Shown: positions 31,913 through 34,940 of the stretch, piece after piece
How positions within the stretch are numbered: position 1 is the first letter of the stretch
Layout of the letters: the number at the start of each line of letters is the position of its first letter
NCBI GenBank assembly: GCA_902773895.1
Contig: CACYGB010000019.1
Span: forward strand, 1-34,940
Reading direction: 5' to 3'
DNA: 34,940 nucleotides
Source: an uncultured Eubacteriales bacterium
GTDB taxonomy: Bacteria; Bacillota; Clostridia; Christensenellales; Aristaeellaceae
Notes under the pieces: model-generated
The model's database searches: none
What the model saw: the letters and a program-made list of their open reading frames with translations, nothing else
Told to the model about the DNA's origin: nothing
Translations under genes and position numbers: made by a program

Positions 31913-33331
31913 ATGAAACTGGTGTACGACATCAACGACAAGCCGCCAATCAAAAAGAATCTGATCTACGCGTTCCAGCAGCTGCTGGCTATCATGGCCG
32001 CTACGCTGCTGGTGCCTATCCTGGTGGATGGGACCGGTACCTACATGAGCCAGCCCGCGGCCCTGTGCGGCGCAGGCTTTGGCACGCTGTTCTATCTGTT
32101 CGTGGCCACCAAGAAAAAGAGCCCCGTGTTCCTGGGTTCTTCCTTTGCCTTCATTAGCCCCCTGGCCGGCGCCGTGACCTTCGGCTTCCTGGGCATCTTC
32201 CTGGGCGCCGTGTTTGCGGGTCTGGTGTATGTGATCATTGCGCTGATCGTGAAAAAGACCGGCTCCGAATGGGTGAACAGGCTGCTGCCTCCCGTGGTCA
32301 TCGGCCCCACCGTGGCCCTGATCGGCTTGAGCCTGTGCGGCAGCGCCGTGAAGAATATCGCTAATCTGAATGGTGACTACAGTTTTGTGAAGCTGGTGGA
32401 AGGATTTACCGGCACCATTACTGCAGAAAACCTGGCAGAGGCCACGGAGATCGGGTTCTTCTCCGGCTACAGCCTGATTCATATCCTGGTGGGTATTATT
32501 GCTTTTATCATCACCGTGTACGCCTCCACCAAAGGCGGCAAGGGCATGAAAATGATCCCCTTTATCATCGGTATCCTGGGTGCCTACGTGATTGCCCTGG
32601 CTTTGACCCTGATCGGCAACGCAGCCAACCTGGACGCCTTGAAGCTGGTGAACCTGTCCGCCTTTGACAACATGCAGCTGTTCAAGGTCCCGCGCTTCAC
32701 CTTCCTGGGCATTTTCGGCGCTTATGAAGAGGCCACCAACAAAGTGGCCAGCATGGGTGACGTGATCAGCATCCTGGTGCTGTTTGCCCCTGTGGCTTTC
32801 GTGACCCTGGCCGAGCACATCGCAGACCATAAGAACCTGAGCACCATCATCGAGCGGGACCTGATTACCGATCCCGGTCTGGACCGCACCCTGATCGGCG
32901 ACGGCGTAGGCTCCATTGTGGGTTCCTTCTTCGGCGGCTGCCCCAACACCACGTATGGCGAATCTGTGGGCTGCGTGGCCATTACCGGCAACGCCTCCAT
33001 CAGCACCATTGCCATTGCCGCTGTGTACTGCATCATCCTCAGCTTCTTTGATCCCTTCGTGTGCTTCGTCAATTCCATTCCTTCCTGCATTGTGGGCGGC
33101 GTGTGCATCGCCCTGTACGGCTTCATTGCCGTATCCGGCCTCAAAATGCTGCAGCCTGTGGACCTGAACGACAACCGCAACCTGTTCGTGGTAGCGGCCA
33201 TCCTGGTGCCCGGCATCGGCGGGCTGACGCTGAATTTCGGCGCCGTGACCATCAGCAGCATCGCCACCGGCCTGATCCTGGGCATCCTGATCAACGTGAT
33301 CTTCAACAAGCGGGCTGAAGCCGGCAAATAA
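31913..33331 (+). CDS. uraA: Uracil permease, NCS2 family
   Basis: A 472-residue nucleobase:cation symporter (NCS2, UraA/PyrP type) with about 14 hydrophobic segments. The N-terminal YAFQQLLAIMAATLLVPILV, the FLGSSFAFISPLAGA segment and the TTYGESVGCVAITGN block (helix 10 region) are family signatures; the last holds the Glu that binds uracil. It imports uracil with protons. GGGGGA lies about 10 bases before ATG 31913. The PyrR-type leader upstream agrees with pyrimidine control and supports uracil over xanthine as substrate. Confidence 0.93.
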   Translation: MKLVYDINDKPPIKKNLIYAFQQLLAIMAATLLVPILVDGTGTYMSQPAALCGAGFGTLFYLFVATKKKSPVFLGSSFAFISPLAGAVTFGFLGIFLGAVFAGLVYVIIALIVKKTGSEWVNRLLPPVVIGPTVALIGLSLCGSAVKNIANLNGDYSFVKLVEGFTGTITAENLAEATEIGFFSGYSLIHILVGIIAFIITVYASTKGGKGMKMIPFIIGILGAYVIALALTLIGNAANLDALKLVNLSAFDNMQLFKVPRFTFLGIFGAYEEATNKVASMGDVISILVLFAPVAFVTLAEHIADHKNLSTIIERDLITDPGLDRTLIGDGVGSIVGSFFGGCPNTTYGESVGCVAITGNASISTIAIAAVYCIILSFFDPFVCFVNSIPSCIVGGVCIALYGFIAVSGLKMLQPVDLNDNRNLFVVAAILVPGIGGLTLNFGAVTISSIATGLILGILINVIFNKRAEAGK

Positions 33332-33366
33332 TTCTGAAAAAACAAGGAAATTCCTTGAAAAAACGC

Positions 33367-33395
33367 TTTACAAACCACGCTTGTCATGTTAAAAT
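33367..33395 (+). promoter_or_regulatory. Promoter of rpsO, overlapping the uraA terminator
   Basis: TTTACA (33367-33372), 17 nt, TAAAAT (33390-33395). The -10 box lies in the loop of the uraA terminator hairpin and the spacer in its left arm, so one stretch serves both to end one transcript and to start the next. Confidence 0.7.
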
Positions 33396-33411
33396 GACAG
33401 GCGTGGTTTTT
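33374..33411 (+). terminator. Rho-independent terminator after uraA
   Basis: A 14-bp stem (33374-33387 with 33394-33407, one T-G pair), loop GTTAAA, then TTTTTA. It lies 42 bases after the uraA stop. Confidence 0.88.
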
Positions 33412-33510
33412 AGAACCGCTTCCACGGGACCAGCGATACTCCAACGCCTTCCTGTGACTGCGGCGATTGAAGCAGGGGACTGACCACACCCCAAGAAGGA
33501 GGAAAACACC
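33412..33510 (+). promoter_or_regulatory. Structured leader of rpsO, possible S15 autoregulatory site
   Basis: About 100 transcribed bases precede rpsO, without an ORF. They hold GC-rich segments able to pair (CAGCGATACTCC, CCTTCCTGTGACTGCGG, GCAGGGGACTGACC) before AAGGAGG at 33496-33502. Ribosomal protein S15 commonly binds its own leader in bacteria, so an S15-responsive RNA is plausible. I could not fit one known S15 leader class by eye. Confidence 0.4.
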
Positions 33511-33774
33511 ATGGATAAGGAACTCAAGGCCCAGATCATGCAAACCTACGGCCGCCACGAAGGCGACACCGGTTCCCCCGAAGTACAGGTGGCTCTGCTC
33601 ACCGAACGGATCAATCACCTGAACGAGCACCTGAAGCTGAACAAGAACGACCATCATTCCCGTCGTGGTCTGCTGCTGATGGTTGGCCAGCGCCGCGGTC
33701 TGCTGGATTACCTGAAGAAGACCGACATCGAACGGTATCGTGAACTGATTGCCAAGCTGGGTCTGCGTAAATAA
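33511..33774 (+). CDS. rpsO: 30S ribosomal protein S15
   Basis: An 87-residue protein of normal length with the S15 blocks [20 protein letters not shown] and [23 protein letters not shown]. It binds the central domain of 16S rRNA early in 30S assembly. AAGGAGG lies 8 bases before the ATG. The following pnp gene is the usual partner, here separated by a strong terminator. Confidence 0.97.
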   Translation: MDKELKAQIMQTYGRHEGDTGSPEVQVALLTERINHLNEHLKLNKNDHHSRRGLLLMVGQRRGLLDYLKKTDIERYRELIAKLGLRK

Positions 33775-33783
33775 GACGCATGG

Positions 33784-33820
33784 GGCTATCGGCTGGAGAA
33801 GATTCAGCCGATAGCCTTTT
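33784..33820 (+). terminator. Rho-independent terminator between rpsO and pnp
   Basis: A perfect 12-bp stem (33784-33795 with 33805-33816) and 9-nt loop are followed by TTTTGTTG. It partly uncouples pnp from rpsO. Confidence 0.9.
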
Positions 33821-33869
33821 GTTGTTCACGCCGGCGCGGAGAGAAGTGTGTGAGGAGAAGAGAAAGAAA

Positions 33870-34316
33870 ATGGACTACAAAGAGTATTCAATGGAATTTG
33901 CGGGCCGGAAACTGACCCTGGAATTCGGCAAGTATGCCCAGCAGGCCGGCGGCAGCTGCCTGGTGCGGTATGGCGACACCGCCGTGCTGGTGAACGCTAC
34001 GGCGTCGGACAAGCCCCGGGAAGGCGTGGATTTCTTCCCCCTGACCGTGGACTTTGAAGAAAAGCAGTATTCCGTGGGCAAGATCCCCGGCGGCTTTATC
34101 AAGCGGGAAGGCCGTCCCACCGAAAAGGCGACCCTGACCTGCCGCCTGATCGACCGTCCGCTGCGTCCCCTGTTCAACAAGGGCATGCGCAACGACGTGC
34201 AGGTGGTGGCCCAGACTCTGTCTGTGGACCCGGACACCCCGCCGGAATTCCCGGCCATGCTGGGTTCCTCCATCGCGCTGATGGTCAGCAACATTCCCTG
34301 GGGCGGCCCCACCATC
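33870..34316 (+). CDS. pnp: Polyribonucleotide nucleotidyltransferase, N-terminal fragment
   Basis: The first ~148 codons of PNPase, the 3'-5' phosphorolytic exoribonuclease of the degradosome. Clear RNase PH-domain blocks are [64 protein letters not shown] and [22 protein letters not shown] at 33853-33857 precedes ATG 33870. After Trp-Gly-Gly-Pro the PNPase sequence (normally continuing with small residues and VRVG) is lost, and the same frame enters an unrelated transporter. The second PH domain, KH and S1 domains are missing. The truncation is most simply an assembly join, so the organism probably has an intact pnp. Confidence 0.9.
34293..34316. other. Probable chimeric junction
   Basis: Up to about 34310 codons are GC-rich (CTG, GCC, GTG, CGC); after it they are AGA, GCA, GCT, ACA and GTA. 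The bases for Ile-Pro-Trp-Gly-Gly-Pro-Thr-Ile fit both PNPase (NIPWGGP) and CitMHS transporters (PWGGPTxRAA), so the two sources share about 16-24 bases here. This is typical of an assembly path crossing a short shared word. Confidence 0.8.
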
Positions 34317-34940
34317 AGAGCAGCTACAGCTTTAGGAGAGGAAAACCCTGCAGCATTCTTCATGCCCGATCTCCCCGCAGTAATCGCAGGTATCGTAGCA
34401 GTATTCGTTATCGCATTCTTCCTCGGAAAAGCTGAAAAGAGCCGAATCGCCAATAGCGAAGGAGGAGCACTTGCAGCATATGTTGAACCCGAGCTTTCAG
34501 AAGCTGAAAAGGCTCTCCTGAGACCCAAGAACTTCTGGATCAACGTTCTTCTGATCGTTGCAGCCATTCTCTGCCTGCTCTTCTCAGGTTTTGCACCTGC
34601 AGTAGTATTCATGGTATTCTACGTACTTGCGACCCTCATCAACTATCCTAAGGTAAAGGATTCCAAGGAAAGAGTTGACGCTCATGCAAAGGCTTGCCTC
34701 ATGATGTGCTCTGTACTGTTCGCAGCCGGATGCTTTACAGGTATCATGAAGGGAACGGGAATGATCACAGCTATGGCATCAGCACTCGTAGACATCATCC
34801 CTCAGGCCCTCGGACAGTTCTTCCCTCTGATCGTAGGTATCATCGCTACACCCGCTTCACTGCTCTTCGACCCCGACTCTTTCTACTATGGAGTTCTTCC
34901 GGTCCTGGCAGAGACAGCAAAGGGATTCGGCGTTGCATCT
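34317..34940 (+). CDS. CitMHS-family citrate/metal transporter, internal fragment
   Basis: An open frame of 208 codons without start or stop, running off the window. It reads as the middle of a CitMHS (citrate-Mg/Ca:H+ symporter) protein: GGPT(I)RAATAL at the join, a hydrophobic segment with [16 protein letters not shown], a charged linker with [14 protein letters not shown], paired helices, [19 protein letters not shown] and [23 protein letters not shown], all family blocks. Codon use (AGA, GCA, TTC, CTC) differs from every other gene in the window. It probably belongs to another organism. Only the fragment's identity is supported, not a link to pnp. Confidence 0.85.

Noticed and set aside
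1-34940. CRISPR arrays, insertion sequences, prophage or defence genes
   Set aside because: No spaced direct repeats, transposase, integrase or defence-family motifs were seen anywhere in the window.

Overview
The window reads as a chromosomal piece of a moderately GC-rich, Gram-positive-type Firmicute (class Clostridia), probably an uncultivated gut or rumen lineage. The signs are the gene orders darA-holB-ricT, plsX-acpP-rnc-smc-ftsY, rpmH-rnpA-yidD-yidC-khpB and rpsO-pnp, plus strong AGGAGG ribosome binding sites, consensus sigma-A promoters (TTGACA-17-TATAAT), c-di-AMP and CotH-family proteins, and a PyrR-type attenuator. A finer taxonomic call cannot be made by eye.

Layout. 1-1389: tRNA-Pro(GGG) with its terminator, then a visibly AT-richer stretch with one GNAT acetyltransferase and nothing else recognisable. 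1390-6690: a sugar ABC transporter operon of the ChvE/MmsA/MmsB type (binding protein, ATPase, two different permeases); the binding-protein gene carries an out-of-frame internal deletion. 6708-7440: two small unknown genes. 7549-7679: a perfect promoter and a terminator enclose an RNA of about 95 nt with no evident ORF and a CU-rich anti-Shine-Dalgarno stretch, the best candidate for something undescribed. 7690-12049 (minus strand): darA, holB, ricT, a secreted ComEC-like metallo-hydrolase with a lamin-tail domain, and a probably frameshifted unknown gene. 12176-13958: a secreted CotH-family protein. 13988-20511: lipid synthesis, RNA processing, chromosome and secretion genes plsX, acpP, rnc, smc, ftsY. 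20582-26946: a GNAT, an alpha/beta hydrolase, then the D-alanyl-D-alanine branch of peptidoglycan synthesis (a membrane-anchored MurF-like ligase, ddl, alr) and a membrane protein. 26946-28633: rsmD, coaD and a protein built of 11-residue coiled-coil repeats. 28665-31658: the rpmH-rnpA-yidD-yidC-khpB cluster, here without dnaA next to rpmH. 31710-33411: uraA under a PyrR-type attenuator. 33367-33820: rpsO. 33870-34316: the 5' part of pnp.

At about 34293-34316 the pnp reading frame runs, without a stop, into the middle of a CitMHS-family citrate transporter with clearly different codon use. The join lies in a Trp-Gly-Gly-Pro stretch that both families can encode, so the last ~620 bases most likely come from another genome through an assembly join.

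Functionally the window is mostly housekeeping: translation and membrane insertion (L34, RNase P protein, YidC, S15, PNPase), envelope synthesis (PlsX, ACP, MurF-like, Ddl, Alr), chromosome organisation (SMC) and second-messenger sensing (DarA), with one sugar-uptake operon.
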